Shown: positions 1 through 9,837, counted from the stretch's first letter. The stretch is 64,000 nt of DNA from Rhodococcus sp. OK302 (GCF_002245895.1 NZ_NPJZ01000001.1:2454501-2518500), one strand, 5' to 3'. Program-made: numbers and translations. The notes: a model not told the origin generated them from the letters alone.

Positions 1-145
1 CGAGCGTCTTGGTGCGAGCAATGGCGAGGTTCGGCGTGTAATGCGGAGCGAAACGAGGATCGTCCAACTCGCCGCGTACCCGCTCGCGCACCTCCCGCCA
101 GCGTCCGTCGAGAGTAATCCTGAGGTGGTCCGCTGTAGTGGCCAT
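1..145 (-). CDS. acyl-CoA oxidase/dehydrogenase family protein, N-terminal fragment
   Basis: Reading the minus strand from an ATG at 145-143 gives 48 open codons that run off the left edge. The visible N-terminus contains TADHLRITLDGRW and later HYTPNLAIART, which resemble from memory the start of actinobacterial acyl-CoA oxidase/dehydrogenase proteins of fatty-acid beta-oxidation. No catalytic region is in the window, so the assignment depends on these short N-terminal segments only. No strong ribosome-binding site is visible before the ATG. The next gene upstream (179-526) is on the same strand, but the link between the two is unknown. Confidence 0.5.
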   Translation of the reverse strand, partial: MATTADHLRITLDGRWREVRERVRGELDDPRFAPHYTPNLAIARTKTL

Positions 146-178
146 GGACCCGACCCTAGCGGTGAGCGGCGAGAGACG

Positions 179-526
179 TCAGCAGTTTCCGGCGGCGCCG
201 GCTTCGATTCCTTCTCTGAACAGTTGTTTGTCGGTCTCGGGCATGGCTAGGTACGACGGGTCGTTCTCGACGATTTTCAGGAAGGCCACCGCTGTATCGG
301 TGGGGGCGCCGCCGGTCTGCGTTCGCTGCGCGACGTAGACCGAGACCGCGGAACAACCACCCAGAAATGCGGGCTCGGTGCGAGGCGTCGCGGGGGGAGC
401 CACAATTGCAGATGAACTGGTCGCCGACGCTGTTGTTGTCGCTGGAACGTCGTTCGAGGCGTCTGAACTACAGGATGTGACAAGAATCGCAACTGGAATC
501 AACAGCGTGGTCAACAGTCGCTTCAT
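179..526 (-). CDS. small secreted lipoprotein, function unknown
   Basis: 115 residues. The N-terminus is a lipoprotein signal: positive MKR, a hydrophobic stretch (LLTTLLIPVAILV) and a lipobox ending VTSC, so Cys19 would be the lipidated residue and the protein would sit on the outer face of the membrane. A Ser/Thr/Ala-rich linker follows. The C-terminal half (about residues 55-115) holds two cysteines, in GGCSAV and at the very end (GNC), that could form a disulfide. I do not recognise the family and assign no function. It lies on the minus strand between the acyl-CoA oxidase-like gene and the divergent hemL. Confidence 0.7.
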   Translation of the reverse strand: MKRLLTTLLIPVAILVTSCSSDASNDVPATTTASATSSSAIVAPPATPRTEPAFLGGCSAVSVYVAQRTQTGGAPTDTAVAFLKIVENDPSYLAMPETDKQLFREGIEAGAAGNC

Positions 527-636
527 GGTCGAAATGGTCTCATAATTGGTCAGTTCCGACCTGAAAACGCTGTCATGGTGCCGAAGTCCTACACCCTGTC
601 GTTGTCAGATTCGACAGAACTGGGACACTGGAGGTC

Positions 637-1962
637 GTGACTGTGTCTTCCGGTGATTTCGACCTGCATGCAACGAACTCGGCTCGCCTCTTCGAGCGTG
701 CCGGCAAAGTGATCCCCGGCGGCGTCAACTCGCCGGTCCGGGCGTTCGGTTCGGTCGGCGGAACACCCCGATTCATCCGCGAAGCTTCCGGCTACACACT
801 GACCGATGTCGACGGCAACAACTACGTCGATCTTGTGTCGTCGTGGGGTCCCATGATCCTCGGACACGCACACCCCGCCGTCGTAGAAGCTGTTCGCGAA
901 GCCGCGCTCGGCGGTCTGTCCTTCGGCGCTCCCACCGAAGGTGAAATCGCGCTGGCCGAGGAGATCGTCGCCCGCGTCGCGCCCGTGGAGAAGGTGCGCC
1001 TGGTCAACTCGGGCACTGAAGCCACGATGAGCGCAGTACGTCTGGCCCGCGGATTCACCGGCCGCACCAAGATCATCAAGTTCTCCGGTTGCTATCACGG
1101 CCACGTCGACGCTCTGCTTGCCGACGCAGGATCCGGACTCGCAACCTTCGGTTTGCCCACCTCGCCGGGCGTGACCGGAGCTCAGGCCGAGGACACCATC
1201 GTTGTTCCCTACAACGATGTCGAGGCCGTCGCCGCAGCTTTTGCCGCGAACCCGGGCGCCATTGCCTGCGTCATCACCGAAGCGGCCGCCGGAAATATGG
1301 GTGCCGTCGCGCCCCTGCCCGGTTTCAACGAGGGCCTGCGTCGACTCACCACTGAGCACGGCGCACTGCTGATCATGGACGAGGTGATGACGGGATTCCG
1401 CGTCAGCGCGTCGGGTTGGTACGGCATCGACAATGTCGCCGGCGATCTCTACACATTCGGCAAGGTCATGAGCGGCGGGCTTCCGGCTGCAGCATTCGGT
1501 GGCCGCGCCGACATCATGGGTCACCTTGCCCCCGACGGCCCCGTCTACCAGGCCGGCACACTCTCCGGAAACCCTGTCGCCGTTGCCGCGGGACTGGCAA
1601 ACCTCCGTGCCGCCGACGCCGACGTGTACGCCAAGCTCGCCAACAACGCCACAGCCTTGGGCGACCTCATGTCCGAGGCGCTCACCGCCGAAGGCGTCGT
1701 GCACCGCGTGCAATATGCAGGCACATTGGTCAGCGTGTTCTTCTCCGAGAATGCCGTCACCAACTACGACGAAGCCAAGGCCGCGCAGACCTGGCGGTTC
1801 CCCGCTTTCTTCCACGCACTGCTCTCGCGCGGTGTGTACCCGCCGCCGAGCGCGTTCGAAGCGTGGTTCGTCTCGGCCGCGCTCGACGATCGGGCGTTCT
1901 CGATCATCGCCGACGCGATGCCTCACGCAGCCAGGGCTGCCGCAGCCGCCGTCAAGTCTTAA
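637..1962 (+). CDS. hemL: glutamate-1-semialdehyde 2,1-aminomutase
   Basis: Cytoplasmic PLP enzyme that converts glutamate-1-semialdehyde to 5-aminolevulinate, the last step of the C5 route to heme. The protein has 441 residues, the usual length. Family landmarks are [10 protein letters not shown] near the N-terminus, [10 protein letters not shown] for cofactor phosphate binding, the aspartate in MDEVMTGFR, and TFGKVMSGG with the PLP lysine at about residue 276. The start is a GTG; a second GTG two codons later is possible. The gene heads a same-strand run with a histidine phosphatase (53 bp downstream) and the cytochrome c maturation genes, which fits a role in heme supply to cytochromes. 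Confidence 0.96.
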   Translation: MTVSSGDFDLHATNSARLFERAGKVIPGGVNSPVRAFGSVGGTPRFIREASGYTLTDVDGNNYVDLVSSWGPMILGHAHPAVVEAVREAALGGLSFGAPTEGEIALAEEIVARVAPVEKVRLVNSGTEATMSAVRLARGFTGRTKIIKFSGCYHGHVDALLADAGSGLATFGLPTSPGVTGAQAEDTIVVPYNDVEAVAAAFAANPGAIACVITEAAAGNMGAVAPLPGFNEGLRRLTTEHGALLIMDEVMTGFRVSASGWYGIDNVAGDLYTFGKVMSGGLPAAAFGGRADIMGHLAPDGPVYQAGTLSGNPVAVAAGLANLRAADADVYAKLANNATALGDLMSEALTAEGVVHRVQYAGTLVSVFFSENAVTNYDEAKAAQTWRFPAFFHALLSRGVYPPPSAFEAWFVSAALDDRAFSIIADAMPHAARAAAAAVKS

Positions 1963-2015
1963 AACAAGCACACGCTCCCCACACCACACACCTTCTTCAG
2001 CGAGGACTCTCGACT

Positions 2016-2675
2016 GTGACCGACGTCGATCACCCAGACCACACGTCCACCCGCACGATCGTGCATGTCCTTCGCCACGGTGAAGTGCACAATCCCCGCG
2101 GGATTCTGTACGGACGGCTTCCGGGTTTCCGGTTGTCGGTGGCCGGTGAGGCACAGGCACGGGCAGTTGCGGCTGTTCTCGCAGATCACGACATCACCCA
2201 CGTCGTCGCATCGCCGTTGCAGCGCGCTCAGGAAACTGCCACGCCTATTGCCGAGGCACATGGTCTCGACATCACGACCGACGACAACGTCATCGAAGCC
2301 GGCAACGAATTCGAGGGACTCAAGGTTGCCGTCGGCGACGGCGCACTCTCGCGTCCGCGCCACTGGTGGAAGCTGCGCGACCCGTTCACACCGTCATGGG
2401 GCGAGCCGTACCTGCAGATCGCGCACCGCATGCTTGCCGCCGTCAATGCCGCTCGCGTCGCTGCCGTCGGTCACGAAGCCGTCGTCGTCAGCCATCAGTT
2501 GCCGGTGTGGACGCTGCGCCGATTCCTGCAGGGCGAACGCCTCTGGCACGACCCGCGTCACCGCCAGTGCGGCCTCGCTTCTCTGACGTCACTCGTCTAC
2601 GAAGGTGACACTCTCGTCGACATCATCTACTCCGAACCTGCTGGTGCCTCCGACCCGAGAGTGACTGGAGCATGA
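2016..2675 (+). CDS. histidine phosphatase family protein (phosphoglycerate mutase-like)
   Basis: 219 residues from a GTG at 2016, preceded by an AGGA-type ribosome-binding site. The N-terminal LRHGEVHNP is the RHG motif whose histidine is phosphorylated in this superfamily. SPLQRAQETA is the second conserved arginine region, and VVVSHQLPV carries the late catalytic histidine. The substrate cannot be read from sequence; cofactor-dependent mutases and general phosphatases look alike here. The gene overlaps the following thioredoxin-like gene by 4 bp (ATGA) and sits between hemL and the cytochrome c maturation genes, so translation is probably coupled. Its role in that pathway is unknown. Confidence 0.88.
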   Translation: MTDVDHPDHTSTRTIVHVLRHGEVHNPRGILYGRLPGFRLSVAGEAQARAVAAVLADHDITHVVASPLQRAQETATPIAEAHGLDITTDDNVIEAGNEFEGLKVAVGDGALSRPRHWWKLRDPFTPSWGEPYLQIAHRMLAAVNAARVAAVGHEAVVVSHQLPVWTLRRFLQGERLWHDPRHRQCGLASLTSLVYEGDTLVDIIYSEPAGASDPRVTGA

Positions 2676-3283
2676 TTTTCCGCAAGGTCGCTGCCGCAGT
2701 CGCTACGACTGCTGCAGCGATGCTCGTACTTTCGTCCTGCGCTACCGGCACCGACGCCGTCGCAACGGGTGGCACGTTCGACTTCGTCTCGCCGGGCGGC
2801 AAGACGAAGATCTTCTACGACCCGCCGTCCACGCGCGGAACCATCGGCAAGCTCTCCGGACCTGATCTGATGAACGAGGGCAAGACTGTCGGCGTCGCCG
2901 ACTTCGAAGGCCAAGTAGTTGTTCTCAACGTCTGGGGTCAGTGGTGTGGCCCGTGCCGCGCGGAAGCCGACGATCTCGAGCAGGTTGCCGAGCAGACGCG
3001 TGACTCCGGAGTGCAGTTCCTCGGAATCAACGTCCGCGACGACACCAAGAACAAGGCGCAGGACTTCGTCGTCGACAACAAGGTCTCGTACCCGTCGATT
3101 TACGACCCGTCGATGCGTTCTCTGATCGCCTTGGGCAAGGGCTACCCGACGTCGGTCATTCCGACCACCATCGTTCTGGACCGTCAGCATCGCGTCGCCG
3201 CAGTGTTCCTGCAGGAACTCCTCGCCGAGGATCTCCTGCCCGTGGTCCAACGAGTGGCAGCGGAAGAGCCTGCGCAGCAATGA
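2672..3283 (+). CDS. resA: TlpA/ResA-type thiol-disulfide oxidoreductase, lipoprotein
   Basis: 203 residues. The N-terminus is a lipoprotein signal with the lipobox LSSC, so the protein is probably anchored outside the membrane. The redoxin domain spans about residues 55-195 and carries the WCGPC active site with cysteines near 92 and 95. ResA-type proteins reduce the CXXCH cysteines of apocytochrome c before heme attachment. The following genes encode CcdA, which passes electrons across the membrane to such proteins, and the ResB/CcsB heme ligation complex. It overlaps the gene before it and the gene after it by 4 bp each, so the set is one operon. Family assignment is firm; the symbol rests on context. 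Confidence 0.9.
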   Translation: MIFRKVAAAVATTAAAMLVLSSCATGTDAVATGGTFDFVSPGGKTKIFYDPPSTRGTIGKLSGPDLMNEGKTVGVADFEGQVVVLNVWGQWCGPCRAEADDLEQVAEQTRDSGVQFLGINVRDDTKNKAQDFVVDNKVSYPSIYDPSMRSLIALGKGYPTSVIPTTIVLDRQHRVAAVFLQELLAEDLLPVVQRVAAEEPAQQ

Positions 3284-4113
3284 CAAATACTTCTGTGACT
3301 GAAACTCTCGGCGCCGGCGTGGGCGAAGCGTTCCAGAATGCAGCCTCGTCCGGTCCGTTGCTGCTGGCGCTGGGTGCTTGCCTGCTCGCCGGTCTCGTTT
3401 CCTTCGCGTCGCCGTGTGTTGTGCCGTTGGTTCCCGGCTATCTGTCCTACCTGGCCGGGGTCGTTGGCGCCGACGCTCCGGCGATCACCGCGGACGAGGC
3501 AAAAGTCCGAACGATCGCCCGTAGTTCGCGCTTGCGCGTCGCCGGCGCTGCCGGACTGTTTGTCGCCGGTTTCACCGTCGTCTTCGTGTTGGCCACCGCC
3601 TCGGTGTTCGGTGTGATCTCCACCTTGCTGATCAACCGCGAAGTCCTGATGCGGGTCGGCGGAGTTGTCACCATCGCGATGGGCCTCGTGTTCATCGGAT
3701 TGGTCCCTGCGCTGCAGAAGGACGTTCGTTTCGAGCCGCGTCGAGTGTCCTCGTTGGTGGGCGCTCCGCTACTCGGCGGCGTATTTGCACTCGGCTGGAC
3801 GCCGTGCCTGGGCCCGACGCTGGCCGGCGTGATGTCCGTTGCCGCCGGCACCGAAGGCATGACCGCGGCTCGCGGCGTCATCTTGATCGTGGCCTACTGC
3901 ATCGGGCTCGGGTTGCCGTTCATCTTCCTGGCCCTCGGGTCGGCACGCGCATTGACGGGCGTCGGTTGGCTACGTCGCAATGCACGAACCATTCAAATTT
4001 TCGGCGGAATCATGTTGGTGGCGGTGGGTATTGCCCTCGTCACGGGCGCGTGGGACCAGTTCGTCGGCTGGGTCCGTGACGCATTTATCTCGGAGGTGAC
4101 GCTGCCGATATGA
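3280..4113 (+). CDS. ccdA: cytochrome c biogenesis protein CcdA
   Basis: 277-residue membrane protein with about six transmembrane segments. It belongs to the DsbD/CcdA family, which carries reducing equivalents from cytoplasmic thioredoxin across the membrane. The two conserved redox cysteines are visible in [13 protein letters not shown] (first helix) and [12 protein letters not shown] (fourth helix region). Its partner is most likely the ResA-like lipoprotein encoded immediately upstream with a 4-bp overlap. The ResB gene follows with another 4-bp overlap. Length and gene order match the System II cytochrome c maturation clusters of actinobacteria. Confidence 0.95.
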   Translation: MTNTSVTETLGAGVGEAFQNAASSGPLLLALGACLLAGLVSFASPCVVPLVPGYLSYLAGVVGADAPAITADEAKVRTIARSSRLRVAGAAGLFVAGFTVVFVLATASVFGVISTLLINREVLMRVGGVVTIAMGLVFIGLVPALQKDVRFEPRRVSSLVGAPLLGGVFALGWTPCLGPTLAGVMSVAAGTEGMTAARGVILIVAYCIGLGLPFIFLALGSARALTGVGWLRRNARTIQIFGGIMLVAVGIALVTGAWDQFVGWVRDAFISEVTLPI

Positions 4114-5774
4114 CAGTTGACGATAAACACGACAACCCGACTCCCTCACTGCCTCGGCAGTCGATGATCGGTCGCGTCATCGCGCTCGGACGCAATACCT
4201 GGCGTGGTCTCACCTCGATGAAGACCGCACTCGTGTTGCTCTTCCTGCTCGCTATCGCAGCCATTCCCGGTGCACTGCTGCCGCAGCGATCCCTCAACGA
4301 GGGCAAGGTTGCCGATTACATCGCTGCGCGGCCCACACTCGGGCCGTGGCTGGACAAGCTGGAACTGTTCGACGTATTCAGCAGCTTCTGGTTCACCGCG
4401 ATCTACGCTCTGCTGTTCATCTCACTCATCGGCTGCATCCTGCCCCGCTGCGTCGAACACGCGAAGGCGCTGCGGACGCGCCCCGTACAGGCGCCGCGCA
4501 ACCTCGCTCGCCTGCCGCACCACACGAAGAGCGTCGCACCAGACGAGACTCCGGAAGAGTTGGCTTCGCGTCTGTCGAAGGAACTCAAAGGGTGGCGCGT
4601 CGAAACGCGCACCGACGACAAGCGCTCGGGTCGCGACGGTGAAATCACGATCTCCGCGGAGAAGGGGTACCTGCGTGAAGCCGGCAACCTCGTCTTCCAC
4701 CTCTCACTCGTCGGACTCCTGATCGCGATCGCAGCCGGAAAGATGTTCGGGTACGAGGGCAACAGGATCGTGATCGCCAATGACGGTCCCGGATTCTGCA
4801 CCACGTCTCCGGCTGTATTCGACTCCTTCATCGCCGGTCTCAGTCTCGACGGCACCGACATGACGCCGTTGTGCGTGCGAGTCAAGAATTTCCAGGCCGA
4901 TTACCTCGAGACCGGCCAGGCCGAGATGTTCACTTCGGACATCTCCTACCAATCCGGTGACGACCTCGAGACCGATACCTGGCGCGATACGACGATCCAG
5001 GTGAACCACCCGCTGCGCGTTGCCGGCGACCGGGTGTACCTCCAGGGCCACGGCTACGCACCGACTTTCACGGTCACGTTCCCGAACGGGGAAACCCGCA
5101 CGGAGACACTGCAGTGGCGACCGGACGACGCGACCACCTTCCTGAGCAGTGGCGCAATGCGTTTCGATCCGCCCGGGGGCATGTACCCCGACGCAGACGA
5201 ACGACGCAAGAACCAGATCGCCATCGAGGGCCTGTTCGCGCCGACGGCGCTGTTCCACGGAAACCTGCTGTCGTCGAGCTTCCCGGCCATGAACGATCCG
5301 GCCGTCGCCATCGACATCTACAAGGGAGACACCGGACTCGACACCGGTAACCCGCAGTCGCTGTTCGAGCTCAACACCGAACTCATCAACCAGGGGCGAC
5401 TGCTCAAGCAGGATCGTGTCAACCTGTTCCCCGGTGAGAGCGCAACGCTCGCCGACGGAACTCAGGTGCGGTTCGACGGCGCCGTCGACTTCGTCAACCT
5501 GCAGGTTTCTCACGATCCAGCACAGCAATGGGTGCTCATTTCGGCATTGACCATGATGGCGGGACTACTGGTCTCGCTGGTGATCAAGCGTCGCCGGATC
5601 TGGGCGCGTATCTATCTCGACGAAGAACGACGTACTGTAGTAGAGCTTGGCGGACTTGCCCGCACCGACCATGCCGGTTGGGGCGACGAGTTCGATCGCC
5701 TTGCAGATCGCCTACTTGACAGCAATCCCACCAACACGGCCACCAGGCCGCATGCGCAGGAGAATGCCCGATGA
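4110..5774 (+). CDS. resB: cytochrome c biogenesis protein ResB
   Basis: 554 residues, a System II cytochrome c synthetase subunit. Three transmembrane segments lie in the first 215 residues (around 38-58, 92-110 and 194-213). A large extracytoplasmic domain follows, then a fourth segment near 474-492 and a short cytoplasmic tail. ResB forms the heme export and ligation complex with the CcsA/CcsB protein encoded next, whose gene overlaps it by 4 bp. Early segments such as [15 protein letters not shown] and [10 protein letters not shown] are typical of the family. The start is an ATG at 4110 inside the end of ccdA. Confidence 0.95.
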   Translation: MTVDDKHDNPTPSLPRQSMIGRVIALGRNTWRGLTSMKTALVLLFLLAIAAIPGALLPQRSLNEGKVADYIAARPTLGPWLDKLELFDVFSSFWFTAIYALLFISLIGCILPRCVEHAKALRTRPVQAPRNLARLPHHTKSVAPDETPEELASRLSKELKGWRVETRTDDKRSGRDGEITISAEKGYLREAGNLVFHLSLVGLLIAIAAGKMFGYEGNRIVIANDGPGFCTTSPAVFDSFIAGLSLDGTDMTPLCVRVKNFQADYLETGQAEMFTSDISYQSGDDLETDTWRDTTIQVNHPLRVAGDRVYLQGHGYAPTFTVTFPNGETRTETLQWRPDDATTFLSSGAMRFDPPGGMYPDADERRKNQIAIEGLFAPTALFHGNLLSSSFPAMNDPAVAIDIYKGDTGLDTGNPQSLFELNTELINQGRLLKQDRVNLFPGESATLADGTQVRFDGAVDFVNLQVSHDPAQQWVLISALTMMAGLLVSLVIKRRRIWARIYLDEERRTVVELGGLARTDHAGWGDEFDRLADRLLDSNPTNTATRPHAQENAR

Positions 5775-6736
5775 CAACCAACGAGACTCTCGCTCAATAC
5801 AGCGACTGGGCCTTCAAGTCCGCGTTCACTGTGCTGGTCCTGGCGTTTGTACTGCTGATCATCCAGTATGCGTCCGCCCAGGCCCGAGCCGTTCAAGACA
5901 AAGAACTGGTCGCTGCCGGTGCTGCCGTGGACGCTTCGGTGCCCGGCCGCGTGACGGAACGACCGGCAAAACCGTTGGCCGAGCGGTTCGGCGGAATGGG
6001 CCGGGCAGTCCTCGTGGTCGGCACCGTTCTGCTCTTCGCGTCGATCGTGTTGCGCGGATTCGCCACCGAGCGATTCCCGCTGGGCAATATGTATGAATTT
6101 GTCGCGATGGCGTGTGCGGCAGCTTTGCTGGTCGGCCACGTTTTGCTGGCCAAGGCGACGTACCGTCCGATGTGGGTCTTCCTGTTGGCGCCGGTACTGA
6201 TCCTGATGTTCCTTGCCGGAACCATCCTCTACGCCGACGCAGCGCCGGTAGTTCCGGCACTGCGTTCCTACTGGCTTCCGATTCACGTCACGATCGTGAG
6301 CGTCGGATCCGGCATCTTCATGATCGGTGGCATTGCCAGCCTGCTGTTCCTGCTGCGCCTGAAGTTTCCGCCCGGCGAAGAGGGCACCGGCATCGGTGGC
6401 CGGATCGCCGAGCGACTTCCCGACGCACAGACTCTCGACCGATTGGCGTACAAGAGCACTATCATCGCGTTCCCGCTGTTCGGAGCCGGCGTCATTCTCG
6501 GCGCGATCTGGGCGGAAGCGGCGTGGGGCAGGTTCTGGGGGTGGGATCCCAAGGAGACGATGTCGTTCATCGCCTGGGTGATCTACGCCGCATATCTGCA
6601 TGCCCGAGCAACGTCCGGATGGCGTGAAACCAAGGCTGCGTGGATCAACATCGCAGGCTTCGTGGCGATGCTTTTCAACCTGTTCATCGTCAACATGGTG
6701 GTATCGGGCCTGCATTCCTACGCAGGACTGACCTGA
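5771..6736 (+). CDS. ccsB: cytochrome c biogenesis protein CcsB (CcsA family)
   Basis: 321-residue multi-pass membrane protein. The tryptophan-rich WWD signature WGRFWGWDPKETMS lies around residues 250-264 and binds heme on the outer side of the membrane. Conserved histidines for heme handling are visible near the C-terminus (YLHARAT, GLHSYAG). With ResB it attaches heme covalently to apocytochromes c, which in these bacteria include the cytochrome c subunit of the bc1 complex. It is the last gene of the run that starts at hemL or just after it. A partial inverted repeat (GTACGGT / ACCGTAC, about 6746-6770) follows and could be a weak terminator. Confidence 0.95.
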   Translation: MTTNETLAQYSDWAFKSAFTVLVLAFVLLIIQYASAQARAVQDKELVAAGAAVDASVPGRVTERPAKPLAERFGGMGRAVLVVGTVLLFASIVLRGFATERFPLGNMYEFVAMACAAALLVGHVLLAKATYRPMWVFLLAPVLILMFLAGTILYADAAPVVPALRSYWLPIHVTIVSVGSGIFMIGGIASLLFLLRLKFPPGEEGTGIGGRIAERLPDAQTLDRLAYKSTIIAFPLFGAGVILGAIWAEAAWGRFWGWDPKETMSFIAWVIYAAYLHARATSGWRETKAAWINIAGFVAMLFNLFIVNMVVSGLHSYAGLT

Positions 6737-6910
6737 TTTCTTCCGGTACGGTGGGTAGTCGCCGACCGTACGGACTGCACTCTCGGCATCCTGTACGAGT
6801 GGTGACAGAGCGTTTGACCGCAATGTCCCAATCGAACTAGCTGCGAGATAGCTGTATGGTCGTTCTGCGTCGCGCAGGTATGCGCGACCAAGATTTCGAC
6901 AGGGGGCGGC

Positions 6911-8599
6911 ATGGCCGACAGCAAGGACGACGCGGGGGCGGGGATCTGGGAGCCGGTGCGTCCTGCGGCAAGTCCGCACGAACAAAGTGCGGTTACGCCG
7001 GTGGCAGCGCCTGTTCCGGTTGCCAGGGTTGACCAGGTGAGGGGTATCGACCCAGCTGTCGGTATCGATGCCGGGACACGAAGTCTGTTTGTCGCGCCGA
7101 CGGATTCAACCGATCCCCGTCAGGTGCCGCGTACGACCAGCCCGGACTCCGGACCCATGTATGCGCCACCGCAGAATCCGAGGCCGGCGGCAACCCAGGC
7201 TCCGGTGGCAACGGCTGCAAGCTCGGTACCCGCCGCGGCGCCGATAGTGGAGCCCAGCGGTCCACGTCAGCCTGTCATCCAGTACCCCGCCGGTCCGCCG
7301 GGGTTCACTGCCGCCCAATTCTCGACCACGCAGCCGCCGCAGACTTACGAACCCGCGCATCGCGGCGCCCCGCCTGCTGCGGTTGCGAATCCTGCTCCGG
7401 TAAATCCAGTGGCTGCGAATTCTGTAGTGCCGCAACCCGATTCTGGTGGCACTCCGCGGCGGTTGGTGGTGGCACCCTCAATGTCCGCGCCGTCTACATT
7501 GACGGGTACGCAACCTTCGGTCTCGACGCCGTCGGGACCGCAGATTTCTGCTCCGCAGATTTCAGCTCCCGGGGCGCCCGGTCAACAGGTGGCCGGTGGA
7601 CTGCAGGCCGCACCAAGTAGGCCGGAATCGCAACAACCTGCGTCCGCACTGCCGATGTCCGCACAAGACCTCTCCAGCGCATTACTACTCAAGCAAGTAA
7701 AAGCCCCACCGGTCGGCGGATGGCGCAAGGCTCTCTACGCAATGTCCGGGCGTCATCTCAACCTCGGGAACGGCACAAAGGATCAGCGGATGCTCGAACT
7801 GACCCGCCAGATCAATCAACCGCTGCAAGGGTGTTACAAGGTTGCAGTGCTCAGCCTCAAAGGTGGCGTCGGCAAGACGACGACAACGGTCACACTCGGT
7901 TCCACGTTCGCGTCGGTTCGCGGAGACCGCGTCATCGCTCTCGACGCAAATCCGGATCGCGGCACACTGAGTCAGAAAGTTCCTCTCGAAACACCGGCCA
8001 CGGTGCGTAACCTACTCCGCGACGAAGCGACCATCGAGAAGTACAGCGATGTTCGTGGGTACACCTCGCAGAGCCGCCACCGCCTCGAAGTGCTTGCCTC
8101 GGACAGTGATCCGGCAGTGTCCGAAGCATTCAGCGGTGAAGACTACATGCGTACCGTCGACATGCTCGAAAAGTTCTACAGCATCGTACTCACCGACTGT
8201 GGAACCGGATTGATGCATTCGGCGATGAAAGCGATTCTCGACGGATCGAATTCCCTGATCGTGATCAGTTCGGGTTCGGTCGACGGAGCACGCAGCGCCT
8301 CCGCGACTCTCGACTGGCTCGACGCGCACGGGCACAGCAGGCTTGTCGCCAATTCCGTTGCCGTGATCAACGCAGTACGACCCGGTTCCGGGAAGGTCGA
8401 TCTATCGCGCGTTATCGAGCACTTCGAGCAACGCTGCCGCAGTGTGCAGCTGGTTCCGTTCGATCCGCACCTCGAGGAAGGCGCCGAAGTGGATCTGGAC
8501 CGACTTCGGCCTAGTACTCGTGATGCGCTGTTCGAACTGGCTGCCGCAGTGGCACAGGACTTCCCGCGCTCGCCGAACGGATTCCCTCAGCAGCGCTGA
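6911..8599 (+). CDS. MinD/ParA-family ATPase with long proline-rich N-terminus (EspI-like)
   Basis: 562 residues. The first ~250 are low-complexity, rich in Pro, Ala, Ser, Gln and Val, and likely disordered. The C-terminal ~250 form a deviant-Walker P-loop ATPase with LKGGVGKTTTT (Lys322), LDANPDRG and LTDCGTGL. The conserved block just before the P-loop (GWRKALYAMSGRHLNLG) and the overall layout resemble EspI of the ESX-1 type VII secretion locus (Rv3876), which regulates secretion when ATP is low. No WXG100, EccC or PE/PPE gene is near it, so a secretion role is unproven; chromosome or cell-pole positioning is another option. It starts at an ATG behind a strong purine-rich site (CAGGGGGCGGC) and ends at a hairpin terminator. 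Confidence 0.8.
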   Translation: MADSKDDAGAGIWEPVRPAASPHEQSAVTPVAAPVPVARVDQVRGIDPAVGIDAGTRSLFVAPTDSTDPRQVPRTTSPDSGPMYAPPQNPRPAATQAPVATAASSVPAAAPIVEPSGPRQPVIQYPAGPPGFTAAQFSTTQPPQTYEPAHRGAPPAAVANPAPVNPVAANSVVPQPDSGGTPRRLVVAPSMSAPSTLTGTQPSVSTPSGPQISAPQISAPGAPGQQVAGGLQAAPSRPESQQPASALPMSAQDLSSALLLKQVKAPPVGGWRKALYAMSGRHLNLGNGTKDQRMLELTRQINQPLQGCYKVAVLSLKGGVGKTTTTVTLGSTFASVRGDRVIALDANPDRGTLSQKVPLETPATVRNLLRDEATIEKYSDVRGYTSQSRHRLEVLASDSDPAVSEAFSGEDYMRTVDMLEKFYSIVLTDCGTGLMHSAMKAILDGSNSLIVISSGSVDGARSASATLDWLDAHGHSRLVANSVAVINAVRPGSGKVDLSRVIEHFEQRCRSVQLVPFDPHLEEGAEVDLDRLRPSTRDALFELAAAVAQDFPRSPNGFPQQR

Positions 8600-8609
8600 A
8601 ACAGTTGCG

Positions 8610-8666
8610 GGGCCGGACTTACGCCGACGGATCCGTCGGCGTGGTGTCCGGCCCTTCGTTTTGCTT
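8610..8666. terminator. nested hairpin terminator between convergent genes
   Basis: Outer arms GGGCCGGAC (8610-8618) and GTCCGGCCC (8646-8654) enclose an inner perfect repeat GCCGACGG/CCGTCGGC (8623-8640). A T-rich tail follows (TTCGTTTTGCTT). It lies just after the MinD/ParA-like gene, and the inner hairpin overlaps the 3' end of the convergent small membrane protein gene. Confidence 0.7.
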
Positions 8667-8825
8667 GCGTCGAGTTTGCTGATTGACGTTCCAGAGAAAT
8701 TCGGGGTCGTCGTCGGGTCCACGAACGCCACCAACAGGCGTTCGGGTAGACGGCGACGGCCCGAATGCTTTCCACATCAAGACGGCCAAAGTCACTAAAC
8801 CCACTAACGCCAACAGATACAGCAC
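8619..8825 (-). CDS. small single-pass membrane protein
   Basis: 68 residues. An N-terminal hydrophobic segment (YLLALVGLVTLAVLMW) is followed by a polar tail rich in Pro, Asp, Gln and Thr, so the tail probably faces the cytoplasm. I do not recognise a named family. A GGAGG-like ribosome-binding site (GAGGAGG within 8830-8842, minus strand) lies just before the ATG at 8825, which supports real expression. The gene is convergent with the MinD/ParA-like gene, and its last codons form the inner stem of the shared terminator. Confidence 0.6.
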   Translation of the reverse strand: MLYLLALVGLVTLAVLMWKAFGPSPSTRTPVGGVRGPDDDPEFLWNVNQQTRRKQNEGPDTTPTDPSA

Positions 8826-9001
8826 GGCGCACCTCCTCAGTACAAGGAAGAGCCTACTCAGTCTCCGGTCTGGTTTGCCAGAATCTCCGGGGACATGTGT
8901 CGGGCTTGGTGCGCCGTGCTGTATCTGGTGTAGCTGTATCTGGGTGTAAATGGTGGAACGGGTGTAGCTGGTGTAGCCGATTTACCTGCGACACTGCCCG
9001 T

Positions 9002-9214
9002 TCAGTTGTGAGCAGCTTCTGTTGTCAGCGAGCGGAGAAGCTGCATGACCTCGGTCTCGCGGAACCGACGGTGTCCGCCGGGGGTACGCAGTGATCCCAG
9101 TCGCCCGGCGTGCGCCCAGCGCGTCACGGTCTTCGGGTCGACATGAAACAGAGCCGCGACCTGTCCGGGTGTCATGAGTGCGTCTGCGGCTACATGGAAT
9201 GTTGGTGCGCTCAT
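9002..9214 (-). CDS. BldC-type MerR-like DNA-binding protein
   Basis: 70 residues made almost entirely of a MerR-type winged helix-turn-helix: LMTPGQVAALFHVDPKTVTR, then the wing GHRRFRETEV. Actinobacterial BldC proteins have this size and motif set and bind DNA as head-to-tail oligomers on direct repeats; in Streptomyces they control developmental timing. I chose the ATG at 9214 because GGAGGA lies just before it on the minus strand; an in-frame start 17 codons upstream lacks such a site. It is monocistronic. The target genes in this organism are unknown. Confidence 0.9.
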   Translation of the reverse strand: MSAPTFHVAADALMTPGQVAALFHVDPKTVTRWAHAGRLGSLRTPGGHRRFRETEVMQLLRSLTTEAAHN

Positions 9215-9450
9215 CTGATGTTCCTCCGTCTTAGCGTCGAACATTGGTGTCGAACAGTTGCTCAAAACCTACGCCGAGTTTGTTTCGGCGGCCGCTGCTC
9301 ACATTCGACCATTTTTCGATTGGTAGCGCAATGTTTGCACAGATATGGCTAGGTAGTCGAAACTTAAAATTTAGGTAAAGAATAAGTAATGGACAAAGCG
9401 GATAAAGCGGGCCGAATTTTTTGATCGCCTCGAGTAGGTAACCTTGGAGT

Positions 9451-9837
9451 GTGAGTAAGTTGCCTGAACACCCCGAAAACCAGCCTTCCAGCCCGGACCT
9501 GACCAAGAGTCAGTCCGCAAACTCTGAGCAAGCAATTGCGTCTGCCGGGGTTGTGACGAAGGGGCAACTGGTGCGAGATGTCGTCCTCTATTCGGTCGCC
9601 CGACTCCTGCTAGTGGTAGTTATCGGCGGCATTATCATCGGTGGCGGCAAGCTCGCCGGCACGGAAGTTCCGCTTCTCGTAGCGGCCCTGTTTGCCGTGC
9701 TGATCGCACTTCCTCTATCGCTCGCCCTTTTCGCGAAGTTGCGCAAGCGAGTGAACCTCGGCATCGCCGCAGTGGACGCTCAGCGACGCGCAGATCGCGA
9801 CGATTTGCGGGCCAAATTGCGTGGTGACCAGCGGTGA
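9451..9837 (+). CDS. DUF4229 domain-containing membrane protein
   Basis: 128 residues. A polar N-terminus of about 37 residues is followed by two hydrophobic segments (residues ~45-65, [14 protein letters not shown], and ~70-90, [17 protein letters not shown]). A basic, helical C-terminus follows ([19 protein letters not shown]). The pattern matches the actinobacterial DUF4229 family, whose function is unknown. The GTG start at 9451 follows a GGAG site (TTGGAGT). The stop overlaps the start of the Cds1-like gene by 4 bp, so the two are probably co-translated. Confidence 0.8.
   Translation: MSKLPEHPENQPSSPDLTKSQSANSEQAIASAGVVTKGQLVRDVVLYSVARLLLVVVIGGIIIGGGKLAGTEVPLLVAALFAVLIALPLSLALFAKLRKRVNLGIAAVDAQRRADRDDLRAKLRGDQR

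Noticed and set aside
589..2160. 523-codon minus-strand frame across hemL and the phosphatase gene
   Set aside because: Low-complexity antisense frame over two well-supported genes; no ribosome-binding site or family motif.
5612..6985. 457-codon minus-strand frame across ccsB
   Set aside because: Antisense to a gene with clear WWD motif and operon context; composition typical of a shadow frame.
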